This document shows, one piece after another, positions 11,855 through 22,190 of a stretch of 64,000 bases of DNA. A model generated the notes under the pieces. That model ran no database searches, had not been told where the DNA came from, and saw only the letters and a list, made by a program, of their open reading frames with translations. The DNA lies in the NCBI RefSeq assembly GCF_002105155.1, contig NW_019028980.1:806001-870000 (forward strand). The letters run 5' to 3'. Numbering within the stretch: the first letter of the stretch is position 1; each line of letters begins with the position of its first letter. Both the position numbers and the translations under genes were made by a program. Source of the DNA: Lobosporangium transversale. Taxonomy: Eukaryota; Mortierellomycota; Mortierellomycetes; Mortierellales; Mortierellaceae.

Positions 11855-13679
11855 ACAGATGTTTAGGTAATTTATTTATTTTATTTTTTTTCCGACGGAC
11901 AAAGAAAGAAAGAAAGAAAGAAAAGAAGCGGTGAGGATTTTCCTTATTCCCATCGAAAATTTATGCTTTTAAAAGTTGTGGTAGTTAGGCTCTCATAAAA
12001 CTAGACCTGAAGTGGGAGGCAATAGCAATGGATAAATGGAATTGACCCCGTTTTAGTCAAGCGTAGGAAGTAAAAAAAAAAAAAAAAAAAAAAAGAAAAG
12101 AAATCTGAACGATGACAAAGAAAATAGAATGTATATCCTTCAATGTATGCGAATGAACCACCAGCTGACATCACATCCATATGTGTATTTTTATACATAT
12201 ACTTGAAACAAGTTTTCTTCTATCTCTGTTGCGCGTTAAAAATGAGAGGAACACTAAACTCATAAAAGCACAGAAAAAAGCGGCCTAGGATCAAGTTCCG
12301 ATCGTCTGTCAAAAAAAACCTGTTTTGTCAGAGTCAAAGATAGGATGGAGCTGGATATGACATGACGCTCTGAAACAACGTCCCCACGGCGTACAGAAAT
12401 GTTATATATTTGCCCTCATTAATAGCCAACAAAGCATGTGAATATTTAATATCTCATAATTTTAATATATTTATCAATCTTAAAAGAATTAGAGACGTGG
12501 AAAGCGTGCAAATGAATCACGATTTGTGTATTTCGTCCTTCATAATTGAAGAAGAATAGGCCTTAGTAAGTATACAATTTCACAGAGGTATAAGAGAAGC
12601 TGTGCCGTGATTTCTTTTATCTATTAGCATTAGCACTAGCACTTGTTGTCTATCAAAGCCCAATAAGTTGATGCCACCTTGTGGTGATCATCGGGTTCCT
12701 TCCAACGCTACAAAAAAAAACTCACACCTCTGTTCCACATTTCCCCTTCCTCCTCACTTCAAGCTTGGAGGAGGTTCTTCTGGCAACTTGGTCCAGCCAG
12801 AGGGCTCATGATCCTTTTTTTTTTTTCTTTTTTTTGTTTTTTTTAATACATTGCATTCCTCCCAACCATCCAATCTCCAGTCGAATAAACAAATAACATC
12901 AGGAATCAATCTGCGCAACCTCCCAAAAATCTATTGCTGCGCAAACATTTTTTCTTTAACGGTTTGTACTGCATATATTTTTTTTTTTTTCACTCCCCCT
13001 TCCTTCTCGAATGATGATTTACTTACATATCCTATTCACATTATCACCCTTGCGCGCAAATAAACACTTTTTTTTTTTTTTTTTTTTTTTCCCTTCCATT
13101 TGCTTCCATAATATAAGTGTATTATAAAGTCAACTTACGACGCTTAGTTCCCTCCAGACGCATTCCCTAGCATTATAACCTTTGACAAAACATCAGCATG
13201 AATGTCAGTATCACGTGCATTTAGATAGAAGCTGAAAAAAAGAAGAAAAAAAAAAAAAAAAAAAACCTTTTCATCCCAAGGCTGTTGTCTAAAAGTGTTG
13301 GATAAATCATCACTCGTTTGTCATTAAGCGGATCTCTTTAAAAGTTCATCCCAAAATGCGTTATTTATTTGACCTTGCTATGATCTTTTCATAGACGGAC
13401 GCGTCCATCAAGAGATCGAAATCAAGATCAATGTCAAGACCAAGGTCAAGCTCAAGGTCAAGGTCAAGGTCAAGGAGCATGCTGGAGGCAGTTTTTATTT
13501 CTATATATTCCTGATATCTCAAGAGGGGATTGATGTTCAAAACTGAACAAAACAAAACAAAACAAAAGAGGGTGAGAGTGAACTAATACAATGCCACATT
13601 ACCTTAGGGCACTGCAACTTCCAGCAGTAACAACTCCAGACTCCTCCCTACTCTTATTTCTTTCGAAATAAAAAATAAA
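10403..13679. other. Gene-poor spacer with homopolymer tracts
   Basis: Runs of about 20-31 A or T occur near 10645, 10788, 10868, 10962, 11580, 11744, 11828, 12073, 13068 and 13246. A possible polyadenylation motif AATAAA lies near 10764, downstream of the GPI-protein gene. Short frames such as a 41-codon one starting near 11356 (MEEYILGNPF...) have no support. I see no RNA gene here. Confidence 0.55.
13405..13480. repeat. Imperfect AAGGTC hexanucleotide array
   Basis: A degenerate array of about twelve six-base units (AAGATC, AAGGTC, AAGCTC variants). The longest perfect part is the AAGGTC run near 13451. On the minus strand it reads as Leu-Asp repeats, which creates an artefactual open frame. 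Confidence 0.75.
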
Positions 13680-13794
13680 GACCCCGTGCAAATAATTTTT
13701 TTTTTTTTATTTGCACGGGGGGGAGCAGTGTAAATAAGGTGTGTACGGGGCAGTGCAAATAACTCCATCCTTGTAACAAACCCCATGCAAATAT
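13680..13794. repeat. Dispersed palindromic repeat with CCCCGTGCAAAT ends
   Basis: The unit has ACCCCGTGCAAAT facing ATTTGCACGGGG around a T run, followed by a GTGTACGGGGCAGTGCAAAT segment. Related copies occur at 16033-16085, 16664-16753 and 18335-18400, with a single arm near 16486. It looks like a small non-autonomous, hairpin-forming repeat. No coding content. Confidence 0.65.
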
Positions 13795-13827
13795 TCAAAA
13801 AAAAAAAAAATAATAATAATAATATTG

Positions 13828-13908
13828 CGTCACCTGCAGGGTTCGAACCTGCGCGGGAAATCCCATACACTTAGCAGGCATACGCCTTAACCACTCGGCC
13901 AAAGTGAC
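13828..13908 (-). tRNA. tRNA-Ser(GCT), copy 1
   Basis: An 81-nt type II tRNA with an extended variable arm. The acceptor arms GTCACTT and AGGTGAC pair (one G-T), with G as discriminator base. The D-arm holds GGCCGAGTGG, the anticodon loop is CTGCTAA (anticodon GCT, decoding AGC and AGT), and the T-arm is GCAGG TTCGAAC CCTGC. No intron. A second copy identical over its length is at 20065-20145. Both lie upstream of fragments of the same retroelement. Confidence 0.92.
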
Positions 13909-14060
13909 AGCAATGAACTCTTCTCTTTACTCTGTCTCAGTTTGGGTAATTAAAATTATAATTCAGATAACAGGAAGAAGAGAGCGCCAGAGGAAGTTAT
14001 TTGGCTTTTGCAGACGACTTTTTTTTTTTTTTTTTTTTTTTTTTGAACGTAAGGCAAGGG

Positions 14061-14662
14061 GCAGAGAGAGAGGTGTAGACCCACCAAGGACAAAAGAACC
14101 AACTTTTACTGCGGCAGAGGAGGACTACATTTGAGAAACTCTAGAGATGCATATCGATGGTGTGCGAGAAGTACGACGCCATGGTGATAGGAACGGCGAT
14201 GATGAGGATGCGGAAGAGGTAGAGCACACACCAGATTGGTCTGTGTAGGACATTTACCATGGACTTACGCCCAAGTCCATTGCTCAGAGTTGGAAAGTTG
14301 GCTTCAAGACAACAACAAGGATAGCTACATATATGGCAGGGCGCTTCGTCAAGGCCATAGAAGAATTCGGTCGTACAGAAATCTGGAACAAACGGTGTAA
14401 AGTCACCGTTGAATGGGAAAAGACTCGTGGAATCACTGCTATGAGCAAACGCGCTAGAGGACGCAACTGTGTTGGGGAGCACAGACGTAGTAGCAATGAT
14501 CTCCTTGTCCCTTCCCTCAGACAAAGACAGAAGCTGAATGTAAAAGAGATCTGCAAGATCGCGGATGACCGAGTCCGGGACAGTTACCTTGGGAAAATCA
14601 AGCTGGACGTGATGGAGCGGCTAGGTGGAATGAAGTTTTTGATGACTATGGATAGCGGATAA
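14061..14662 (+). pseudogene. Decayed gene, possibly Myb/SANT-like DNA-binding protein from a mobile element
   Basis: One plus-strand frame stays coding-like across several stops. It begins with PPRTKEPTFTAAEEDYI, continues past a stop to a GLTPKSIAQSWK segment, then past another stop to MAGRFVKAIEEFGRTEIWN and an Arg/Lys-rich tail ending at 14662. The FTAAEED start and the later TPKSIAQSW are reminiscent of Myb/SANT repeats, but this is weak. The first 90 bases recur almost unchanged at 20347-20435, which shows that this is part of a repeated element. No function is claimed. Confidence 0.35.
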
Positions 14663-14669
14663 TTTGTCG

Positions 14670-14844
14670 CGTTGCGCAACAGGCCACGTCGGAAAGGTGG
14701 ACTTTGAGTACCAACCACGGTGGTCAGGTTTTATGAAATCATGGATGCAGCGGCTCCTGCCGTTTGTGCATTTATAGAGCTAACATCTAAATAAATCCTA
14801 CATGACCTCGTGGGTCCTTGTTATCAAAAAAAAAAAAAAAAAAA
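14670..14844 (+). mobile_element. Retroelement 3' end with poly(A), copy 1
   Basis: The GCGCAACAGGCCACGTCGGA segment through CTCGTGGGTCCTTGTTATC is followed by about 20 A. A diverged copy lies at 20888-21104. The GTTATC-plus-A ending also occurs near 19782 and 21345. A shared 3' end closed by poly(A) is the mark of LINE-type reverse transcription or of a SINE that uses the same machinery. No reverse transcriptase is in the window. Confidence 0.55.
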
Positions 14845-14909
14845 AGCGACTTTTTTTGAACATGGTATTGTAAGCAGTAGAGTAGTCAAGTTACTACGAT
14901 CAGCTGCCT

Positions 14910-15764
14910 TTACTTAACTTTGCGCTTTATTCCCAAGGCAACATCACGCTGTAGAGTGGCAAGTGTTGGAAATGGAGTGTCGACTAAGGGCTTGTTCCTC
15001 TTTCGCTGTAGTCGATCACTGGTTACTTGCACCAATGTTTCTGCCTGGAATAAATGGTAGAAATCACCTTGATCAAGGTTCACTTCTGTAATTAGGGATG
15101 GCAGGTTAACCTCGGAGAGACGAGTATGGACAATAGTGTTATCAATTTTTGCGCCTAAATAAAAGGTGACAACATGGCTAATGGACTGGAAGGATAAGAT
15201 TGGTGAGTCCTGCTCAAGCTCATTAGACAAGAGATCAAGCGCGTCCTTTGTGAATACAGCCAGTCGTAACAGATCTGCGCCCTTGGATTTTGTTCTTGGA
15301 TGAGAACCTTTGAGCTCACCAAAAAAATACCTCTCGCATATCTGTTGTTCGACCAACAACATCTGGTTTACGCGCCTGCCCATCTTACTCAAGTGCTACC
15401 TTCCTGGTTCTTCCAACCGGATAAGAGGCATTAAGGCTATACAATTACAAAGGCAGTTGGTTTGTTAAGGTAATCTCATTTACTAACAGCTATCCAGTGA
15501 TTGACAGTATAGATGATTAGTTTACCATTTGAACTTGTTTCGATCTGGTACTCTTAAGATCTCTTGGAGAATTGGGGCGATGATAAAGGTCATGGCGTTC
15601 AGTTTGCCTTCGAGCGTCCCCCAGTCATCTAGATGACGATACACATACTGTGCAATCGAATGGATTGGAAGGATATCTTGGCTTTTGCATGCACTATATG
15701 CCTTAATAATCATATCCAAGACTGGTTCAGTAGAAAGGGCCATTGGATTAGGAGCCCCAGACAT
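14910..15764 (-). CDS. Hypothetical two-exon gene, 238 residues
   Basis: Proposed exons are 15764-15526 (starts ATG, MSGAPNPMALSTEPV) and 15387-14910, with a 138-base intron (GTAAAC to TTGAG). This joins the two open frames in phase and totals 717 bases. The protein is soluble, with a helical N-terminal part and a central block GELKGSHPRTKSKGADLL that has the look of proteins repeated in mobile-element-rich fungal genomes. I do not recognise the family. The acceptor TTGAG is weak, so the junction needs checking. It sits between retroelement debris and a MITE, so it may belong to an element rather than be a host gene. Confidence 0.45.
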
Positions 15765-15936
15765 GTTTGCAAGATCATGTTGAAATTTTAACGACTTCCA
15801 TTTCTATTCGTCCATTAGAAAAAAAGCGATGTTAATATTAAAATCAGCAGTAGAGAGAGTTGGGAACGAGCTTACAGGTGCCATATACTATTTGACAGCC
15901 CATACTATTTGACAGCCCATACTAAATATGGTACTT

Positions 15937-16417
15937 GGATTAATCTATTTGGCAGCCCATTACCAAATATGATCAGTTTTGAAAACTCTCTTTGGCAGTC
16001 CAGCTGCCAAATAGCACCCTCATAAAAAAAAGTATTTGCACGGTCCCGTACACACCTTACTTACACTGCTCCTCCCGTGGAAATAAAAAAAAAAAATTAT
16101 AACGGGTGTTTCTTTATGGACATGTTGATACCTTGGTGCTGTAAGCAAAGTCACTCATTTCAAATCCAATTGTATTCGCTCCATCCGAAGCCGCTAACAG
16201 GCATCGAAGTGTAATTTATTCATATGGGTTTTACTCTTTCTGACAAACACTAATATTTGTAATTACATGATGAGTGCAACAAGGCGTAGTGTGTGGCCAA
16301 TCAACCTTTTCAAATTAGTTTTGCAAAACATTATTTGGCAGCCCCAAAAAATAGGCTGCCAAATAATGGCAAAATTTACTATACATATTTGGTATGGGCT
16401 GCCAAATAGATTAATCC
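15937..16417. mobile_element. MITE family A, copy 1 (hAT-like target duplication)
   Basis: A 481-base element with terminal inverted repeats beginning GGATTAATCTATTTGGCAGC and extending about 35 bases. Flanks TGGTACTT and TGGTACTC match at 7 of 8 positions, fitting an 8-base hAT-type target duplication. Inside are further TTTGGCAGCC and GGCTGCCAAA arms and a copy of the GTGCAAAT palindrome (16033-16085). No coding capacity. Related single arms flank it at about 15888-15925 and 16430-16480. Confidence 0.7.
16033..16085. repeat. GTGCAAAT palindromic repeat, copy inside MITE A
   Basis: TATTTGCACGGTCCCGTACAC and the inverse CTCCTCCCGTGGAAATA match, in opposite orientation, the repeat at 13680-13794. 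It is nested within the MITE. Confidence 0.55.
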
Positions 16418-18334
16418 TGGTACTCTTTGTGGCTGCCACTTAACTTCACACACTTGGGAAGCAACTGGGCTGCCAAATAATGAGGTTATTTGCACGGGGT
16501 TATTGTTTCAGTCTTTCAATTAAAACCCGCCTTTAATTGGTGGGCTTCATCTAAATAAAAATGTCAATAAACAGGAAGCATTCGGGTCACATATTCAACA
16601 GGAGTTCCTATGCTTCTCATCAACACAAGATTGTCCTCAGTAGAGTTTTTACAGAAGGATGAAGTTATTTGCACGGGTCCGTATACCTCTTATTTGTACG
16701 GCCCCCGTGCAAATAAATTTTAACTTATAAAAAAAATTATTTGCACGGGGTCTCTATTTCATAAGCGAAGGTCAGTCTAGAGTAGAGGGGAGTCTGGAAT
16801 TATTACTTTTGGGAGTTGCAGCGCCGTGGGAGCTGTGATACTCATCGCGCCCTATTGCATATTCTACAGTATGCAATATTATGATGGCCTAGCTGGAGTA
16901 AAAAACACTAGTGTGCTAATAGTGGCAATAACGCGCCACACATAGACGCGATAAATCTTTGATATGAAGTATTAAAACGAACCTGTGTCATCCTACAGAT
17001 AGGTACGTAGTTACCTGGTATGTCCCTCTAGTAGAAAATGAACAAATACCCTATGGATGTGGTGTGGGCCCATATCTTACTCTCACTTACTTTTCTACTG
17101 CTTACTATCTATCTACAAAATACTTTTCACGCTCTATTCCGCTCTACAATCACCCAAAAGAAAGTCTGGTCAAAGTGAGCTATTTATTATTTTTTTATTT
17201 TGAATCTCTAACAAACAGCTCATTTGTGACATACAAAAATACTTCATCAACTAAGATGGAAATATACGTTTTTATTAATGAGACCAATGTGGATAATCAC
17301 TGAAGTTTTTAGACAGTACATGCTGACGGAAAACAGCAAGAAATAGGATTGAAGACAGTGCTTCTCTTCATAACCATTTGAAAATTTTATTTTTTTGATC
17401 TAACTTTCTTTCAGGTGGTTGTACAATATGAAGCTAGTCCCTAGACGCAGTGAGCATCTACATACGCTGCTGAGTATGCGGCACTGCGTGCTAAAGACGG
17501 CTCGAGGTAAGTTCTGGCTATTATTGGTGAAAAATAAACCCTGATTGAACATGGTAACAAACTTGAAATGCAATGGGACAAAAATAAGGATCTTTATCAA
17601 TGTAACAGAAAAGAGTATTTATGCCTCTTTTTCTATCACTATAAGTCACGGTTATGCTATTAAAGTATTCTAGCTATTTAGATATAGGGATAAAGGTAAT
17701 TGTGGCACGATCGGCTTTGAGTGCGAATTGCGCCACCTATTAAAAGAAAAATAATCTCTCGGATTACAAACGGGTGAAAGGATAGATATTCCACAAAACA
17801 AACTGCGGTCTACCCATTGCATTTTGATGAATTTGATAAACAAAAAATAGTACCAAGGACGCTTGAGCTCTTAATAAAGAAGGACAGAGATAAGGACATA
17901 TAAGAGAAAAAGAAAGAGAGTAGTAACATGGCACACTATTCATCATAGCAATGGGTATGGTAGTATGATTGTTTGTATATCTACCGAAACAAATTACACA
18001 TTAGAGGTTCCTAATAACTGAACTCATCGTTGTGTGCTTAATAGTGTACGGAAATACTAGAGATGTATGCACGCGCTAAATGAAAGAAAGTATCGGGGAA
18101 CCATCCACAATCTATAGTAACACGGCCAACAAAAGTTCAAAGTAGAGTAGCATAGTATTTGTAATTCTGTATTTAGTCCCAGATTCGCATAAAGAATACC
18201 AACATCTACTCTGAGCTACATACGACCTTGATAAGATAAATATTCTGGTCAGTATTTGATGCTTTGGCAGAGGCTCTAGATCTAAGCCTGTGTCGTGGAA
18301 GGCTTCCTGGTTATGGTATTTAGGGCTGAAATAA
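16418..18334. other. Spacer with repeat arms, no supported gene
   Basis: Contains TTTGGCAGCC-type arms to about 16480 and GTGCAAAT repeat arms at about 16486 and 16664-16753. Around 17080-17170 is a segment whose translation (Tyr/Leu-rich, YSHLLFYCLLSIYKI) resembles one on the minus strand near 27100-27190, so both are probably relics of one repeated element. Nothing else is recognised. Confidence 0.45.
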
Positions 18335-18400
18335 AGACCCCGTACAAATAAAAAAAAAGACCCCCGTGCAAATAAGGTGTGTACGGGGCAGTGCAAATAT
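18335..18400. repeat. GTGCAAAT palindromic repeat, copy
   Basis: GACCCCGTACAAATA, a short A run, CCCCCGTGCAAATAAGG, then GTGTACGGGGCAGTGCAAAT. The last part matches 13680-13794 closely and in the same orientation. Confidence 0.6.
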
Positions 18401-18537
18401 CTTTTTCCAAACAAGAAATAGAGGCCAAGTAAGGATTAATCTAGGCTCGTACCCATCCCTCTTCACTTTATAAAGGTGACAGGAAATTCCATTTCCTTTT
18501 TGAGTCACCTAAAGTGAAGGGGCTGGGAACGAGGGAC

Positions 18538-19101
18538 TAAGGAAAAATGCACCCCCCCGTCAGAATAAAATTCTGAGCCCCGGTTGAGAATTCCCTTGAC
18601 CCCCCCCGTCAACATTCATTTTTTCGGAATTCTTACCCCTGTCCCCCCGTCAGAATTCCGGTACACCCCCCGTAAAGATTTTCAAAATGTAAATCTTTAC
18701 CCCCCCGTCAACCATCTTAATTGTGGGAATCCTTACCCCCCCGTCAACATTTTGAAGCTGTTTTTAAGAGAAGATTTTCTGTTCTTGGTTATACCTAGAT
18801 CTAACTAGCTATTTAGTTCGACACCATTGATCCTCTCTTACTTTGTATCTTGCATGACAGTAGATCAGTGGATCAGTTCCTTGATGAATGATCTCTTCCT
18901 AGATTCGTATTCATCAGGTTCAGAACCCTCGGCAACTTAACATACACCACATGCGTCCAACATAGTCTTAAAAGAAAAAGACAAAAAAACATTGCATTAT
19001 TATTCAGCGTCAACGCTTGGCGATCCTAAACCATCTTTACAATTAATAGAGGTTAAGATTAAAATACTGTACTAGTTGTGTGGAAATCATAGGATGTAGT
19101 A

Positions 19102-19137
<36 letters not shown>

Positions 19138-19268
19138 AAAATCAGCTCCAGAATGTTGACGGGGGGGGTAAGAATTGCGCGGTTGACGGGGGGATGAGAA
19201 TTCCGGAAAGAGAAATGTTGACGGGGGGGTCAAAATTTTATTCTGACGGGGGGGTGCATTTTTCCTTA
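18538..19268. mobile_element. MITE family B, Tc1/mariner-like, TA-flanked
   Basis: A 731-base element including TA at both ends. The inverted ends are identical over about 33 bases, starting AGGAAAAATGCACCCCCCCG. Sub-terminal arms carry many copies of CCCCCCGTCAA motifs in inverse orientation at the two ends (18545-18760 against 19155-19255), so it can fold into one long hairpin. The interior holds a T run of about 31 near 19105. There is no transposase. TA target duplication plus TIRs indicates mobilisation by a Tc1/mariner-superfamily enzyme (inference). Confidence 0.8.
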
Positions 19269-19286
19269 ATTCTGGGAAGGAGCCTA

Positions 19287-19961
19287 GGATTAATCTATTT
19301 GGCAGCCCATTGCCAAATATAGTCAACTTTCAAGACTCTCTTTGGCAGCCCAGTCGCCAAATAACATTCATTATTTACTTGACAGCCTACCCAGCGTTAT
19401 TTGGCCTCTAACTATTTTTTTTTTTTTTTTTTTTTTCATTCCTAGGAACCGTATATGTTTATAACGCTCATACTTCAAATTAATAAAGCTCCCGTCTTCT
19501 ACGTCATAGTTATGTGTAGTGACATTGTCTTCAAGTAGGTCGCTCATACAGTTTTGGAGGTGCCATTTGGAGATCAATGCCTATGAGAGGTTTTCGCTCG
19601 GAGCAAACGCGTCTCACCTACTACCTAGACGTCTTCAATAAATCATTCCCTGACCGTGTACATTGAAGGTTGTTTTGTGAAGATGTCATCGCCGCTGCCC
19701 TTAGTACCTCCGGCGGCATTAGCTGTGCAAGGCAATGTATCCACAGAACGCTGCTTGTTTTACCACTGATGTTATGACCCTGTTATCAAAAAAAAAAAAA
19801 AAAAGAAAAAAAAGAAAAAAAAGAAAAAAAAGAAAAAGACTGTATTTGGCAGCCCAGCTGCCACCCAAGAGTGCGAAGTTAAGTGGCAGCCCCCAGAAGT
19901 AGGCTGCCAAATAGAGGCAAAAATTACTATATTTGGTATGGGCTGCCAAATAGATTAATCC
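19287..19961. mobile_element. MITE family A, copy 2, with nested poly(A) tail
   Basis: A 675-base element with the same ends as the one at 15937 (GGATTAATCTATTTGGCAGC). It has been enlarged by internal insertions: a T run near 19417 and a GTTATC-plus-A tail at 19782-19838 made of A blocks separated by single G. No clear 8-base target duplication is visible. It lies only 18 bases from MITE B, so MITEs are clustered here. Confidence 0.68.
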
Positions 19962-20064
19962 GCCAAGTAATGCTAGGTAGGTTGCCAGTCAAATCATGAG
20001 CGTGTTTTCCCTTGGCAACCTAGCTACCAATGAGATTAATAATAAAAAGGATAAAATATTATCG

Positions 20065-20145
20065 CGTCACCTGCAGGGTTCGAACCTGCGCGGGAAATCC
20101 CATACACTTAGCAGGCATACGCCTTAACCACTCGGCCAAAGTGAC
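20065..20145 (-). tRNA. tRNA-Ser(GCT), copy 2
   Basis: The same 81-nt sequence as 13828-13908: anticodon GCT in loop CTGCTAA, long variable arm, intact A and B boxes. The flanks of the two copies differ, apart from the shared retroelement pieces about 150-200 bases beyond the tRNA 5' end. Confidence 0.92.
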
Positions 20146-20346
20146 GACAAGGATATGACTTGGTAATATTGTCGTAGAGCATCTACTAGTGATCTCTGGA
20201 AACTAGTAGGCAATGATGAAAAATGAAGAATTGGGCAAGAGCCTCGTGGTTTTGGGATACGATAGTGATCCTAAGATGCCCAGAATGTGATAGGGGAGAG
20301 GACATGGAGGAAAGAGTTGAAAGCAGTGCAGGAGCAAGCACAAAGG

Positions 20347-21104
20347 GCCAGAGAGAGAGGTGTAGACCCACCAAGGACAAAAGAGCCAACTTTTACTGCG
20401 GCAGAGGAGGACTGCATTTGGAAAACTCTAGAGATGCTAGCCCAATGGCTGAGTAGTATACTCGTCAGGGCACCCTCCTGTCTAGCCCAGGGGCCGGGTT
20501 CGAGTCCTGGTTAAGGCACATAAAGTGAAGCAAACATGTGCCAGGTCAGGGATTTGCTTGAGTTTTTATACTTTCTCTCCGAGACAGCCTAGTGTTCTCC
20601 GCTAAGGCTAAGATCGTGGGTGCACTACCCTAAGTCGCCTGGCTGGCCACATGTCTTAGGTATATATTCCACCCCCCAGCCGAACCAGCGGTACATCTGG
20701 CAGCACATCCCCCATCCACCCACTTGACTAGGACAGCGATCACAAAGTTTGACGGAGTCCAAAGTAGAAATTTCAGACCAATCCCGCAAGATTTGGGTCC
20801 ACATGCCAGTGGATTTGATCGAATAGAAAAAAAATTAAAAGTCGTCCTTAGCTAGAGTCGGCACGCCAGCCTCCGCGGCTTTTCACGGGCGCAACAGGCC
20901 ACATCGGAAGGATGGACTTCGAGTACCGATCACGGTGTACATTGGTAGAGAAAAACATGGATACGAATTGGCTCTTCACAGCCATGCCGTGCGAACTTTG
21001 AGAGTTTCGCTTGTTTCATAGTTGAGGGCGATATCATTACTTTAGAGCGAGATTATGAAATAAAATTCCTCACCTCTGTGGGTTCTTGTTAACAGGAAAA
21101 AAAT
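20347..21104 (+). mobile_element. SINE/LINE-like retroelement with tRNA-like head
   Basis: The segment at 20347-20435 repeats 14061-14150. Next comes a tRNA-like module with an A-box-like TAGCCCAATGG (20439) and a perfect B box GGTTCGAGTCC (about 20498), which together form an internal pol III promoter. The 3' part, 20888-21104, repeats the retroelement 3' end seen at 14670-14844 and finishes near CTTGTTAACAGG plus A. A tRNA-derived head with a LINE-type tail is the classic SINE design. The acceptor stem of the tRNA-like part does not close, so it is not called as a tRNA gene. Confidence 0.5.
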
Positions 21105-21569
21105 ACTATTTAAAAATGGTAGAAAATAGGATGATAGGAAATAAATAAATTGAAAGGAAATACATATTTAGGTAAATGAATAGGCGTCATTTACGACAAT
21201 ATCCATTGTATAACCTTAATATATGTATAAATGAACTTTGATTGATAAGCCACTAATACACCCCTTAAATGTATTATTTACAACCCATAGCACTTTTTTC
21301 CTTTCCGCTCTGCGCCTGATTTCTCCTCTCGCGTTCCATTTCTTTGTTATCAAAAAAAAAAAAAAAAAAAAAAAAATCAAAAAAAAAAAAAATCCATACG
21401 CCATTCGACCTTCTCAAGTTGCTGTCAAAACAAAGGTATGTACTCATGGTAGGGCGGGTGTGAAGTCGCATAGAGATAAAAAGGACTCTCCTTAGTTTCT
21501 CTCTATACAGCCTGATGTGTCAAAGGACTGCAGGGGAAGATATCCGGACATGATAAAGATCTAATGTGG
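21105..21569. other. Spacer with a further poly(A) retroelement tail
   Basis: TTTGTTATC followed by about 27 A occurs at 21344-21376, again the common 3' end. The poly-Lys open frame across it is an artefact. Confidence 0.5.
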
Positions 21570-22190
21570 TCATATTTGGAAAAATGAATTCATCCGTGCC
21601 GTCGTCCAAGAAGTTGGGGGTAGTCGATTGATGTCTACAAGAGACATTTTCAAGCACCTAACTCTCTTGCAGACTCGAAAGAATAGATCGATCCCGTCAT
21701 TACACATCTTAGTATAAGAAATGGTTAACGCTTCTAGAGGCGTGCATTCCAGTAATGCTGTCCATATCTCTCGTAAAGTTGGATTATCCTGTGTACTGAG
21801 CTCAAATTTGGTGATTGTGGAACTGTGGGATATGATCAAGCTAGAAAGCTCACTCAGATTGAACAAACGCCTGCCGTGACATTTGACGGATTGGAGGCGA
21901 ACACAGCCTTGTAACGACATGTACTCCTTTGGAAACTCGGATAAAAATAGAAGCTCCTCAATATTTTCTTTGTAGCTCTGCAGTGCTGTGCCAGTAGGAT
22001 ACTTTCTACATTTTGAATAGGCGTCTCCGATCTCAATCCTTTTGCAAATGGATTTAGAGCCGGCAAGTGTATTGTGGAAAGTCCTGGAGACAAGAATACA
22101 ACGTAAGAGATCATCTTGTTCTAGGAAGTCACCAACACGCGAAATAATTTCTGGAATGTCCATAGGACTCAAATTGGGATTGCTCATCAT
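21570..22190 (-). CDS. Short F-box protein
   Basis: From the ATG at 22190 the gene encodes about 206 residues. Residues 9-45 (MDIPEIISRVGDFLEQDDLL, then RCILVSRTFHNTL) are a canonical F-box, the Skp1-binding module of SCF ubiquitin ligases. The rest has leucine-rich, RNI-like spacing (LQSVKCHGRRLFNLSELSSL, LEALTISYTKM, VRCLKMSLVDINRLP). F-box/LRR proteins of this fungal group are usually 400-600 residues, so this copy is short and may be truncated by a stop. Likely role: substrate adaptor. The frame upstream of 22190 begins in AT-rich leader and is not used. Confidence 0.72.
   Translation of the reverse strand: MMSNPNLSPMDIPEIISRVGDFLEQDDLLRCILVSRTFHNTLAGSKSICKRIEIGDAYSKCRKYPTGTALQSYKENIEELLFLSEFPKEYMSLQGCVRLQSVKCHGRRLFNLSELSSLIISHSSTITKFELSTQDNPTLREIWTALLECTPLEALTISYTKMCNDGIDLFFRVCKRVRCLKMSLVDINRLPPTSWTTARMNSFFQI

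Noticed and set aside
13361..13555. Leu-Asp repeat protein on the minus strand
   Set aside because: It is the translation of a hexanucleotide array, with no start context or neighbouring exons.
20439..20520. A second type of tRNA gene at the B-box sequence GGTTCGAGTCC
   Set aside because: The A and B boxes are present, but no 7-base acceptor stem closes around them, so it is treated as a SINE head.
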